Of a stretch of DNA of 64,000 nucleotides, positions 42,284 through 51,010 are shown one piece after another. The notes under the pieces were generated by a model. The model saw only the letters and a program-made list of their open reading frames with translations, searched no databases and was not told where the DNA came from. The first letter of the stretch is position 1, and every line of letters begins with the position of its first letter. This DNA comes from Clostridia bacterium (lineage in GTDB: Bacteria; Bacillota; Clostridia; Oscillospirales; CAG-272): NCBI GenBank assembly GCA_017453205.1, contig JAFTKO010000007.1, positions 1 through 64,000 on the forward strand, in the 5' to 3' direction. The position numbers were made by a program, and so were the translations under genes.

Positions 42284-44476
42284 TTAAGGCAACGGAACAC
42301 CGGTTGCCGGAATTTTTACTTTTTTGAGGCTCTTTGCTCCGTCGGGGATCGTGGCGAGATCGGTGGTGGCTCGTACCAATGTCTGTCCTTTTTTGAGCGA
42401 CATCAACGTCACACCTCCCGAGGTGCGTGTTGCCATTTGGGGGATGAGCGAGGATTTGATGACGATGGCACGGTTATCCGACGAGACCAGCATGATCTCC
42501 ATCGGCGTTTTTTCATAGAATGCCGCCACGATGGGGGAGGACTTGGAGAACGCCGAGGTCAGCTTGCGGCGGTTCCCTGTGATCTCGTAATTCGATGCTG
42601 ACACACGCACACCCTTGCCGTTGGCAAAGATAAATACAAAGTTCTCCTTGGCGGGATATTTGTTTTGAATGTTCATCAGCACCGGCTTTTCGTCGGTGTC
42701 CATCTTGAGTGTGACGGGCAGATAATCGCCCAAAGCCGACGCCTTAGCAGTGTCAAAATCATCTGCCTTTGCACGGTAGAGCTGACACTGATCGGTGAGG
42801 AAGATGAGATTGTCGGAGTTTTCTCCGTCCATCACGTTCAGCACTTCGTCGCCGTCTTTGCATTTTAACTCGTCGTTGCCGCGCAGAGATTGGAAGGTGA
42901 TCTTTTTAAAGTAGCCTTCCCGTGTCAGCACAAAGCGCGCCGCATAGTTTTCGACGTGCTCCTCCTCTTGGTAGGTTGCCGCCATGTGGATGGGGAGAAT
43001 TTGCGAACGGCGCGGCTGACCGTACTTCTTTTTGATGTCGGTCAACTGCTTGATGATCAGCGCTTTTTGCTTCAGCTCGTCCTTGAGTGTTTCCTCCATA
43101 TCGGCAATCTCCTTTTGCAGTCCTTCGATCTCGGAGATGCGGTTGAGAATATACTGGCGGTTGAGGTTGCGCAGCTTGATCTCTGCGATGTAGTTGGCTT
43201 GAATTTCGTCAATGTCAAAACCTTTCATCAAGTTGGGGACTACGTCCTCCTCCAGCTCGGTACGGCGGATGATGCGAATGGCTTTGTCAATGTCAAGCAA
43301 GATCTTACCCAGTGCCAACAGCAAGTGTAGCTTGTCCTTCTTTTTGCCGAGGTCAAAGGTCATCTCGCGGCGCAGGCATTCCAGACGGAATTTGATCCAC
43401 TCATGCAGAATGTCAATGATACCCAAGGTGCGCGGGACACTGTTGATGAGCACGTTAAAGTTACACTTGAAGCTGTCCTCAAGAGGAGTAAGCTTAAAGA
43501 GCTTGGTCATCAGCTTGTCGGGGTCCACACCGCGGCGCAGGTCGATGGTAAGCTTAAAGCCGCTGAGGTCGATCTCGTCGCGGAAGTCGGTGACCTCTTT
43601 CAGCTTACCCTCCTTGTAAAGAGAGGTCAGCTTGGCGAGGATCAGCTCGATCGATGTGGAGTAGGGGATTTGAATGATGTCAATACAGTTTTGCTCTTTA
43701 TCATATACATAGCGGGCACGGAGCTTGACCGAGCCCTGTCCCGTGGTGTAGATCTGCTTCATCTGTTCCTCGTCGTAAAGGATCACGCCGCCGCCCGAGA
43801 AGTCGGGGGCCTTGATCAGCTCCATGATCTTTTCTACCGAAAGGTTGGGCTTGCGCAAAAGCGCAATGGTGCCGTCGCAGATCTCGGCAAGGTTAAAGGA
43901 GCAGATATCGGACGCCATACCAACGGCGATCCCCTTGTTGGGCATGACCAAGATGTTGGGGAATGTGGTGGGCAGGAGCACCGGCTCTTTGAGCGTGGCA
44001 TCGTAGTTGTCCACCATATCCACCGCGTTTTTGTCAATTCCCGCAAACAGCTCGGCGCAAATAGCATCCAGCTTGCACTCGGTGTAACGCGCGGCGGCGT
44101 ACTTCATGTCCGAGGAATACTGCTTGCCGAACGAGCCCTTGGAGTCGACCAACGGGTGCAAGAGCGTTGCGTTACCGCGTGTCAGACGGACGAGCGTTTC
44201 GTAGATCGACGCGTCACCGTGCGGATTGAGCTTCATTGTTTGGCCAACGATATTTGCGCTTTTGGTGCGCGCGCCGTTGAGCAATCCCATTTTGTACATC
44301 GTATATAAGAGCTTACGGTGCGCGGGCTTGAGTCCGTCGATCTCGGGGATCGCGCGCGACACAATGACGCTCATAACGTAGGGCATGTAGTTTTTTTCAA
44401 TGGTTTCGGTGATCGGCTGGTAGACCACGGGGGCGTAGACAATTTCTTTTTTTTCGTTCTTTTTCTTTTTTGCCAT
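42284..44476 (-). CDS. Type IIA topoisomerase subunit A (ParC/GyrA-like)
   Basis: A 730-residue DNA-cleaving subunit. The catalytic tyrosine is Tyr131 in AAARYTECKL, and the N-terminal winged helix contains SRAIPEIDGLKPAHRKLLYTMYKMG and HGDASIYETLVR. The breakage-reunion core and coiled coil follow, then a C-terminal pinwheel-like domain (about 480-730). I find no GyrA box (QRRGGKG type) in it, which points to topoisomerase IV or a related enzyme rather than gyrase. The ATG at 44476 is chosen because the family starts there, while an upstream reading from 44563 adds 29 unusual residues. Its ribosome site is weak. No parE is next to it. Confidence 0.85.
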   Translation of the reverse strand: MAKKKKNEKKEIVYAPVVYQPITETIEKNYMPYVMSVIVSRAIPEIDGLKPAHRKLLYTMYKMGLLNGARTKSANIVGQTMKLNPHGDASIYETLVRLTRGNATLLHPLVDSKGSFGKQYSSDMKYAAARYTECKLDAICAELFAGIDKNAVDMVDNYDATLKEPVLLPTTFPNILVMPNKGIAVGMASDICSFNLAEICDGTIALLRKPNLSVEKIMELIKAPDFSGGGVILYDEEQMKQIYTTGQGSVKLRARYVYDKEQNCIDIIQIPYSTSIELILAKLTSLYKEGKLKEVTDFRDEIDLSGFKLTIDLRRGVDPDKLMTKLFKLTPLEDSFKCNFNVLINSVPRTLGIIDILHEWIKFRLECLRREMTFDLGKKKDKLHLLLALGKILLDIDKAIRIIRRTELEEDVVPNLMKGFDIDEIQANYIAEIKLRNLNRQYILNRISEIEGLQKEIADMEETLKDELKQKALIIKQLTDIKKKYGQPRRSQILPIHMAATYQEEEHVENYAARFVLTREGYFKKITFQSLRGNDELKCKDGDEVLNVMDGENSDNLIFLTDQCQLYRAKADDFDTAKASALGDYLPVTLKMDTDEKPVLMNIQNKYPAKENFVFIFANGKGVRVSASNYEITGNRRKLTSAFSKSSPIVAAFYEKTPMEIMLVSSDNRAIVIKSSLIPQMATRTSGGVTLMSLKKGQTLVRATTDLATIPDGAKSLKKVKIPATGVPLP

Positions 44477-44569
44477 GCTTCGGGTGGTGATCCTTTCATA
44501 AGAGTGATGAGTGAAAAGAGAAAAGGCAGACTTTTGCGAAAAAAAGTCAGAGACTGTAGACAAAACTAA

Positions 44570-44830
44570 CGAGTTTCGTCAGTTTGCTGAAAGTTTTGGT
44601 CGGCGCGCTTGCGCGTGTTCTTTTCTCAAAAGCTCGCGCAGTGGAGGGCGCGGAGCCCTTCTCGCGCTCCGCAGAGCGCGAATTTTCTCTTTCGGCGCTG
44701 TGCCCACTTGTGGGCATCGGTCGCTTGCGACCTTTTCTTCTTTGCAAGCTTGCAATCGTTTGCGATTGCGGCGGAGCTTGTGTAGCCTTTTTTCATTTGC
44801 GCCTATATCGTCAAAGAAAAAGCGACTAAA
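44570..44830 (-). repeat. Dispersed intergenic repeat, copy B
   Basis: It fills most of the 437-nt gap between parC and the Sua5 gene. On the minus strand it reads TATAGGCGCA (44807-44798), an extra ~110-nt G+C-variable insert, then CGCGCTCTGCGGAGCGCGA (44680-44662), GGGCTCCG and an AAACTTTC-type end, the same order as copy A at 5006-5156. Short hairpins are plentiful. No credible gene is present. Confidence 0.65.
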
Positions 44831-44913
44831 GGATTTGTACAATTTGACATTTTTTGCGCCTTTCGTTTACACTCTGAGATTTTTGCGGAAAAAAGTCATT
44901 CTTGTTTTTTAGG

Positions 44914-45951
44914 TCAATCAATTCTTTTGATTGTGTGTGCGGCGGCGCGGATCATGCGGTTGTAGAGCGCCAGCCCAATGCCCTCCATGGGAGGCAGATG
45001 TGCATAGATGATCTCCGCATCGGTGCCGTCGGCTTTGCGCAGAGCGGAAAAAAGCCGCTTTGCCTGTGCGTCAAGGTCATTGCGAGCGCCTACGGGTAGC
45101 AAATTTTCGCTTTTGAGATGGGGGAGCTCTTCGTCATAGCATAGGATCGCGCAACGGCGTAAATCTTGCTCGGCTTGAAGAAAACGCAACACCTTGTCCG
45201 TGTCTCCGTCAAGGAGCACAACGGGAGCGGTGGGGGCGTAATGGCGGTATTTCATACCGGGAGAGAGCGGACGCTCGTTTGCGGCAAGCTGATGCGTGAC
45301 CGCGTCGGCAACCGTGACATGCTCGCAAACCATGCAAAGCGCATCATAGGTGATCCCCCCGGGACGCAGGAGCGTCAGACTGTTCCCGTCGATCTTGACG
45401 ATGGTCGATTCCAGACCAATCTCACATTCTCCGCCGTCAAGGATCATATCCACGCGCCCGTCCATGTCCTGGGCCACATGCGCGGCAGAGGTGGGGGAGG
45501 GCTTTCCGGAGAGATTGGCGGAGGGGGCGGCGATGGGAACGCCCGCAAGCTCGATGAGCCTGTGTGCCACGGGATGTGATGGGCAACGCACGGCAACCGT
45601 GTCCAGCCCGCCCGTGACAGAAGACGGGATATTCTCGCGTTTTGGAAGAATGACCGTGAGCGGTCCCGGCATAAACGCCTTAGCCAAGCGGAAATAAGTA
45701 TCGTTTGGGACGGCGTAGCTTTCGGCGTCCTCGGGTTTTGCAATATGAATGATGAGCGGATTGTCGGACGGACGTCCCTTGGCGGCGTAGATTTTTTGTG
45801 CAGCGCTGTCGTCGGTCGCGTTTCCACCCAGTCCGTAGACGGTTTCGGTGGGAAAGACCACCAGCCCTCCGCCCCGTATGATCTCGGCGGCACGTGCGAG
45901 GGCGTTTTCCTGCACTGCGGGATCGGTGATTTTGATATGTTCGGTTTGCAA
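44914..45951 (-). CDS. ywlC: L-threonylcarbamoyladenylate synthase (Sua5/YwlC)
   Basis: This enzyme makes threonylcarbamoyl-AMP, the precursor of the t6A base at position 37 of ANN-decoding tRNAs. The YrdC domain (about 15-205) has FPTETVYGLGGNA, KGRPSDNPLIIHI and APSANLSGKPSPTSA. The C-terminal Sua5 domain (about 225-345) is present, giving 345 residues, the long Sua5 form. It follows prfA by 60 nt on the minus strand and ends the operon. Confidence 0.94.
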   Translation of the reverse strand: MQTEHIKITDPAVQENALARAAEIIRGGGLVVFPTETVYGLGGNATDDSAAQKIYAAKGRPSDNPLIIHIAKPEDAESYAVPNDTYFRLAKAFMPGPLTVILPKRENIPSSVTGGLDTVAVRCPSHPVAHRLIELAGVPIAAPSANLSGKPSPTSAAHVAQDMDGRVDMILDGGECEIGLESTIVKIDGNSLTLLRPGGITYDALCMVCEHVTVADAVTHQLAANERPLSPGMKYRHYAPTAPVVLLDGDTDKVLRFLQAEQDLRRCAILCYDEELPHLKSENLLPVGARNDLDAQAKRLFSALRKADGTDAEIIYAHLPPMEGIGLALYNRMIRAAAHTIKRID

Positions 45952-46011
45952 AAAAACACCTCGGTTCTGTAGTTATCCCAAATTGTCTATTTGCGGATAG
46001 GGGATATCTAA

Positions 46012-47076
46012 TTATTGTTGTTTTAGTTTTTCCGCCGTCTCGGCAGTGGCAAGCGCATCGATCATGCCACCGATGTCACCGTCAAGAAATGTGTCAAGTG
46101 AGTAGAGCGTCAACCCGATGCGATGGTCGGAAACGCGGTTTTCGCGGTAGTTATAGGTGCGGATGCGCTCACTGCGGTCACCGGTGCCTACCTGCTGACG
46201 GCGGTCGGAGGCGATCGCTTCATTTTGCTCACGGCAGGCACGGTCATAGAGGATCGCGCGTAGCATTTTCAGCGCTTTGTCCTTGTTTTTGAACTGGCTG
46301 CGTTCCTCTTGACATTCCACCACAATGCCCGTGGGCTTGTGTGTCAGCCGCACGGCGGACTCGGTCTTGTTGATGTGCTGACCGCCCGCGCCGCTGGATT
46401 TGCAGGATTCAAAAATCAGATCGGCGGGGTTGATGTCAATCGACACGTCTTCGACCTCGGGCAGTACCGCCACGGTGGCGGTGGAGGTCTGAATACGCCC
46501 CTGTGATTCGGTTTCGGGTACCCGTTGGACGCGATGTACGCCGCTTTCAAACTTGAAACGGGAATAAGCCCCATCGCCTTCGATCTGGAAAGCAAGCTGA
46601 CGGTAGCCGCCAAGCTCGGTCGGATTTTCGTTCAAAAGAGAGCACCGATATCCCTGTGTGGCGGCATACATCGTGTACATGCGGTAGAGCACTGCGGCAA
46701 ACAGCGCGGCTTCCTCGCCGCCTGCACCCGCACGGATTTCCACGATCACATTTTTTTCGTCGTTGGGATCGCGCGGGAGCAGGAGGACCTTCAACTCCTG
46801 CAACAACGTTTCGGATGCTTCTTTTGCGGCTTTGAGTTCTTCGTTTGCAAGCTGGCGTAATTCCGTGTCGGTCTCGTTTTCCAGCATTTCCAAGATGTCC
46901 GCAACCTCAGTTTCGCTTTTTTGATAGTCGCGGTATTTTTCGATCACGGGGGAGAGTGCGCGGTATTCTTTCATGACCTCCACAAATCGTGCGGGATCGG
47001 ATGCCACGGCGGGATCGGAGAGCGACGCTTCCAAATGTTGATATTTTTCTTCGGCTTGCCGTAGCTTTTCAAGCAT
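46012..47076 (-). CDS. prfA: Peptide chain release factor 1
   Basis: RF1 reads UAA and UAG stop codons and triggers peptide release. The GGQ catalytic motif is at 231-233 in SSGAGGQHINK, and the decoding tripeptide is PET (187-189), the Gram-positive version of the RF1 P-x-T motif. The 354-residue length is normal. Many genes here end in TAA, in keeping with this factor. It lies between the M18 peptidase and Sua5 genes in one minus-strand operon. Confidence 0.97.
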   Translation of the reverse strand: MLEKLRQAEEKYQHLEASLSDPAVASDPARFVEVMKEYRALSPVIEKYRDYQKSETEVADILEMLENETDTELRQLANEELKAAKEASETLLQELKVLLLPRDPNDEKNVIVEIRAGAGGEEAALFAAVLYRMYTMYAATQGYRCSLLNENPTELGGYRQLAFQIEGDGAYSRFKFESGVHRVQRVPETESQGRIQTSTATVAVLPEVEDVSIDINPADLIFESCKSSGAGGQHINKTESAVRLTHKPTGIVVECQEERSQFKNKDKALKMLRAILYDRACREQNEAIASDRRQQVGTGDRSERIRTYNYRENRVSDHRIGLTLYSLDTFLDGDIGGMIDALATAETAEKLKQQ

Positions 47077-47111
47077 GATCCGGGCTCCTTTCTGTCATGA
47101 TCTGCAGGTAT

Positions 47112-48491
47112 TTACTCAAAGTTATAAAATGCCTTAAACGCGCGGTAGGCTTCGTATAGGTCTACCTTGGAGATAAGCTCGTAGGGAGCGTGCATGGAGA
47201 GGACTCCGACACCGATGTCAATGGTGTCAATGTTGTGGTTTGCCATATATTTGGCAACCGTTCCGCCGCCACCAACGTCGACCTTGCCGAGCTCACAGGT
47301 TTGCCAAACCACACCCGCCTCGTTGAGGCATCTGCGTACCCATGCCACCAGCTCCGCGGATGCGTCGGACGTACCGCCCTTGCCGCGAGAACCTGTGAAT
47401 TTGCACATGCTGACACCGCAACCGATGAGAGAGGAGTTGCGGTACTCGTAAACATCGGAGAAGTTGGGATCGTAGGTCGCTGTCACGTCACTGGAGAGGC
47501 ACTTGGAGTTTGCACGCACCGCAGCTTCGTTGCCGCCGAGCGCTTTTGCAATTTCGGTGATGATGTCGGTGATCAGACTACTCTGCATACCCGTCACACC
47601 GTCACTGCCGGTTTCCTCCTTGTCCACCAAGATGCACATAGTGGTGTGCGTTTGCTCGTCGGCGTCGATCATCGCGGTAATCGAGGGATATGCGCAAACA
47701 CGGTCGTCGTGACCGTAGCCGCAGATCATCGAGCGGTCAAAGCCAACGTCGCGCGCTTTTGCGGCGGGAACGATGGAAAGCTCAGCCGAAAGAAAATCCT
47801 CCTCGGTGATGCCGTAGGTTTCATTGAGGTATTGGAGAACTCCTGCTTTGACGGCATCCTTTTCCTCACCGTCGCGGGGCTGACTGCCAACCACAATATT
47901 CATCTTTTCTGCTTGGAATGCCTTGGAGATCGTTTTTTCGTTCTCACCCGCCGCCAAGTGGGGAAGCAGATCGGTGATATACATGACGGGATCGGTCTCA
48001 TTTTCTCCGATCACCACATTGACAACCTCACCGCTTTGCTTGACGACCACGCCGTGGAGCGCCAGAGGCATTGCCAGCCACTGATATTTGCGAATGCCGC
48101 CATAGTAGTGAGTTTTGAGGTAGCACATACCGCCGTCCTCGTAAATCGGGACCTGCTTGAGGTCGAGACGGGGGGAATCGATATGCGCGGCGGTAATGCG
48201 GATACCGTTGTTGATGTCCTCGGTACCGATGCGGAACAGATAGATGTTCTTGCCGCGGTTGTTGAAGTAGAACTTGTCGCCCACCTCCATGGACATGCCG
48301 AACGAATAGGGACGGTAGCCCGCGGCTTCGGCAAGCTTCACACCTTCGGTCACAGCCTCGCGTTCGGTTTTTGCCGCGTCGAGAAATTTGACATAATCCT
48401 TTGCGTATTCATAAGCCTTGGCAACCACCTCGGCACCGGCTTTTTCGTAAACGGTTTTCTTTTCATAAGTCAACTTTTGCTTTTCGGACAT
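47112..48491 (-). CDS. M18-family aminopeptidase
   Basis: A 459-residue zinc aminopeptidase of the M18 (aspartyl aminopeptidase/ApeA) family. Metal-binding motifs are visible: ITAAHIDSPRLDLK with a zinc histidine, VDKEETGSDG with the catalytic and bridging acidic residues, and GVGVLSMHAPYE with the last histidine. It has no signal peptide and so is cytosolic. AAGGAG lies before the ATG. It is in the middle of the coaE-SLT-M18-prfA-Sua5 operon. Confidence 0.93.
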   Translation of the reverse strand: MSEKQKLTYEKKTVYEKAGAEVVAKAYEYAKDYVKFLDAAKTEREAVTEGVKLAEAAGYRPYSFGMSMEVGDKFYFNNRGKNIYLFRIGTEDINNGIRITAAHIDSPRLDLKQVPIYEDGGMCYLKTHYYGGIRKYQWLAMPLALHGVVVKQSGEVVNVVIGENETDPVMYITDLLPHLAAGENEKTISKAFQAEKMNIVVGSQPRDGEEKDAVKAGVLQYLNETYGITEEDFLSAELSIVPAAKARDVGFDRSMICGYGHDDRVCAYPSITAMIDADEQTHTTMCILVDKEETGSDGVTGMQSSLITDIITEIAKALGGNEAAVRANSKCLSSDVTATYDPNFSDVYEYRNSSLIGCGVSMCKFTGSRGKGGTSDASAELVAWVRRCLNEAGVVWQTCELGKVDVGGGGTVAKYMANHNIDTIDIGVGVLSMHAPYELISKVDLYEAYRAFKAFYNFE

Positions 48492-48510
48492 AATGTTACT
48501 CCTTTTATGA

Positions 48511-49086
48511 TCAATAATATAATTTTGTGTATTGCGCGACCGCTTCGGTCATATTTTCCACATAGGCGGCAACTTTTGAGTCGGGAATGTTTTGCAGAAC
48601 CCCTTGCTCCGAGAGATAGGTCGGATCGCTGAGCCACCTGTCAACGTCCTCGGTTCCCGCAATATAGGCGGCAAAGACCTGCTCCCAAACGCCGTAGCGC
48701 GCGTAAAGATAGGAGAGGTAGGCACAGCCGGCAGACAGATTGGTTGCGGGGTCATAAAGCATACCTGTGTCCATAGGCTCTTTGCTCCAAAGCGCGGTGC
48801 AGATGTAGTCAAAGCGAGCGGGAGTGAGCTGCATCAGCCCAATCGCGCCGTCCTCCGATACATGATTGCTCGCAAAGCCGCTTCCCGTGCACAGCGTTGC
48901 CCAAAGGATGGGCTCCGGGATGCCGTATTCCTCCGACGCTTGTTGAACCGAGGAAACGAGAGCTTCTTCCAGCGGGTATTGATGGCGTTCTACTGCGGTG
49001 GCAATTGCGTCAAAGCCAAAGCCAAAGCCCACCGAAAGCGCGATGAGCAACAGAAAGGCGACCGCACGCCAAACGGTAAGCCTCAC
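48511..49086 (-). CDS. SLT-domain protein lacking the catalytic glutamate
   Basis: A 191-residue protein with an N-terminal membrane anchor (about 8-27) and a soluble-lytic-transglycosylase fold (GAIGLMQLTP at 80-89, DPATNLSAGCAYLSYL, AAYIAGTEDVDRW). In active enzymes the motif before GLMQ reads E-S-x-F; here it is T67-G68-S69-G70-F71, so the catalytic Glu position is Gly68 (codon GGA). It may be an inactive peptidoglycan-binding relative. The gene overlaps coaE by 4 nt, the same pairing seen with active homologues in Clostridia. The frame is intact. Confidence 0.8.
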   Translation of the reverse strand: MRLTVWRAVAFLLLIALSVGFGFGFDAIATAVERHQYPLEEALVSSVQQASEEYGIPEPILWATLCTGSGFASNHVSEDGAIGLMQLTPARFDYICTALWSKEPMDTGMLYDPATNLSAGCAYLSYLYARYGVWEQVFAAYIAGTEDVDRWLSDPTYLSEQGVLQNIPDSKVAAYVENMTEAVAQYTKLYY

Positions 49087-49682
49087 AGCATAACCCCCAT
49101 TTCGGTGAGTATCCTCCGAACCTCGGGGAAAAGACGCTCGGGGGTGTCGTTGTTTTCTATGACATAATCCGAGTGTGATCGGAAAAACACGTCGCTTTTT
49201 TGTGCTGCCATTCTCGCGGCGGCGGCGCTTTCGTCAATGCCGTCGCGCTGTATGATGCGCTCCATGCGCAACATCGGATCGGCAATGACCGATACAATGA
49301 TATTGCAATCGCGGTCGGCGCCCGCCTCAAACAGTTGGGGCGCGTCGAGCACAGCGGCGTGTGTGTTTTCCCGCCGCAGCTGTTCCAACCGTCGGCGGAT
49401 CTCCGCCATGACATAACGGTGGGAAATTTCATTCAATATTGCCAGCTCCGCAGGATCGTGAAATACGATCTGCCCTAAGGCACGGCGGTTGAGCGTGCCG
49501 TCCTCGGCAAGAATTTGAGCGCCGAAATGCTCGGTCAGCTCGTCAAGACAGGGCGAGGGGGGAAGGAGCAGGGCATGATAAATTTCATCGGCATCGATGC
49601 GAGGCAAGCCGAATTGCTCAAACAATGCGGCAACACGGCTTTTTCCGGAGCCGGACGGTCCGGTCAATCCGATCACGAGCAT
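49083..49682 (-). CDS. coaE: Dephospho-CoA kinase
   Basis: CoaE phosphorylates dephospho-CoA, the last step of coenzyme A synthesis. The P-loop GPSGSGKS is at 8-15, the LPRIDADEIYHALL segment binds substrate, and the lid region contains RIIQRDGIDESAAAARMAAQ. At 199 residues it has the normal length. It overlaps both neighbours (10 nt with the oxidoreductase, 4 nt with the SLT gene). Confidence 0.95.
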   Translation of the reverse strand: MLVIGLTGPSGSGKSRVAALFEQFGLPRIDADEIYHALLLPPSPCLDELTEHFGAQILAEDGTLNRRALGQIVFHDPAELAILNEISHRYVMAEIRRRLEQLRRENTHAAVLDAPQLFEAGADRDCNIIVSVIADPMLRMERIIQRDGIDESAAAARMAAQKSDVFFRSHSDYVIENNDTPERLFPEVRRILTEMGVML

Positions 49683-50827
49683 GCTTCTACCTCCAACATC
49701 ACGCAGTTTTGCGCATCGGAGCGGTAAGCCGCGTCCATTACCGCCTGTACATAGGCTCCGTCCTCAAGCGAGGGGGCAAACGGTTGACCGCTGTCTACCG
49801 CCAAGAGAAACGCGTGCATGCTTGCAAGATGTCCGTACAGCCAGCCTGCAGGAGCCTTGGGCGAGGGGAAGATCAATTCGGGGTAGCGTCCCACACATTC
49901 AATGCGGCAAAATCCGCGCTCCCCACCTTGCGGTTCCCCTTTTGCTTTGCCGTCGTAAAAATACAGCCAGTTGGGTTCCATCAGCGAGAAACGCAAGGCA
50001 CCGTACTCACCGTAAATTTCAAACGAGAGGTCGTCATTGGTTCCGATTTGAAGCTTGCCTACCGAGACCGTTCCTTTGGCACCGCCCTCGGTGATACCCA
50101 TCAGATAAAACGATTCGTCGGCGTTGGTCCTCCAAATCTTTCCGTCTCTGCCGAGGCGTTCGGGGTAAGCAATCTGCGACATTCCGCTGACAGCAGTCAG
50201 CTTGCCGCACAGCCACGACATCAGATCGATCACGTGTGAGCCAAGGTCAAAAAGAACACCGCCGCCGCATACGGTTTTGTCCTGCTTCCAGCCCGCAGGG
50301 CGAGCAACATCGGTTGCGCTGTTGTGCAGATACGCGGCGTGAAAGCTCAAAATTTTACCGAGACGCCCGCCCTCGATCAGCTGTTTTGCGCGGATTACGG
50401 GGGACAGCCAGCGGTTGTTGAATACCATGCCAAGCACCTGCCCGTCCTTTTGGGGCAGGGAGAGGATCGCTTTTGCCTCCGTAGAAGAGATGCAAAGCGG
50501 CTTTTCGCAAAGCACATGCTTGCCCGCCGCAATGGCTTTTTTCAGTGTTTTAAAGTGGCAGATATTGGGAGTACAGATATCAATGATGTCAATTGCGGGA
50601 TCATAGATCAGCGCGTCCTCGTCGGTCGTTGTTACGGGAATCCCAAATTCGGCACCGATGCGGTCGGATTTTTCCTGCGACGTGGTACATACCCCGCGTG
50701 TGACGGCACGGAATGGGAGTTCGCCGTAAAAAAACGGGAGGTTTTGCACCGCCCACGTGTGCGTTCTTCCCATGGAGCCAAATCCCAGCAAGCCGATATT
50801 CCATTGCTTTTGTTGCTTGTTTGCCAT
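49673..50827 (-). CDS. Gfo/Idh/MocA-family oxidoreductase
   Basis: A 384-residue NAD(P)-dependent sugar or cyclitol dehydrogenase. The Rossmann motif GFGSMG (15-20), the conserved EKPLC around residue 105-109, and the C-terminal domain with GSHVIDLMSWLCG are typical. The ATG at 50827 has GAAAGG 9 nt upstream; a longer reading to 50863 lacks a site. It is the first gene of the minus-strand operon, downstream of a consensus promoter. The substrate is unknown. Confidence 0.88.
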   Translation of the reverse strand: MANKQQKQWNIGLLGFGSMGRTHTWAVQNLPFFYGELPFRAVTRGVCTTSQEKSDRIGAEFGIPVTTTDEDALIYDPAIDIIDICTPNICHFKTLKKAIAAGKHVLCEKPLCISSTEAKAILSLPQKDGQVLGMVFNNRWLSPVIRAKQLIEGGRLGKILSFHAAYLHNSATDVARPAGWKQDKTVCGGGVLFDLGSHVIDLMSWLCGKLTAVSGMSQIAYPERLGRDGKIWRTNADESFYLMGITEGGAKGTVSVGKLQIGTNDDLSFEIYGEYGALRFSLMEPNWLYFYDGKAKGEPQGGERGFCRIECVGRYPELIFPSPKAPAGWLYGHLASMHAFLLAVDSGQPFAPSLEDGAYVQAVMDAAYRSDAQNCVMLEVEACS

Positions 50828-50879
50828 AAAGCACGACCTTTCCGCCGCCAAAGCGGCTGACATTCATATCCATTTTATT

Positions 50880-50908
50880 ATTATACATCATTTTTTTTCT
50901 TTTTTCAA
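50880..50908 (-). promoter_or_regulatory. Promoter of the oxidoreductase-coaE operon
   Basis: On the minus strand TTGAAA (50908-50903), 17-nt spacer, TATAAT (50885-50880). A GCCGC/GCGGC hairpin lies in the leader close to the ribosome site. Confidence 0.75.
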
Positions 50909-50949
50909 GAGGATAAACGCATTTTCACGCTTTTTTCGTAAGATTTATA

Positions 50950-50978
50950 TTGCATTTTTCTCAAAAACAGAGTATAAT
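50950..50978 (+). promoter_or_regulatory. Promoter of murB-whiA
   Basis: TTGCAT (50950-50955), 17-nt spacer, TATAAT (50973-50978), back to back with the minus-strand promoter at 50880. Confidence 0.75.
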
Positions 50979-51010
50979 AATATCAGCAAAATTTTTTTCG
51001 GAGGTATGAC

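Noticed and set aside
44547-44912. Short open frames within repeat copy B
   Set aside because: They overlap in several frames in a palindromic repeat, lack ribosome sites and show Arg/Ser-rich low-complexity translation.
47190-48632. 480-codon open frame on the plus strand antisense to the M18 aminopeptidase
   Set aside because: It lies wholly opposite a gene with clear catalytic motifs, has no ribosome site and resembles no family; it reflects codon bias of the real gene.
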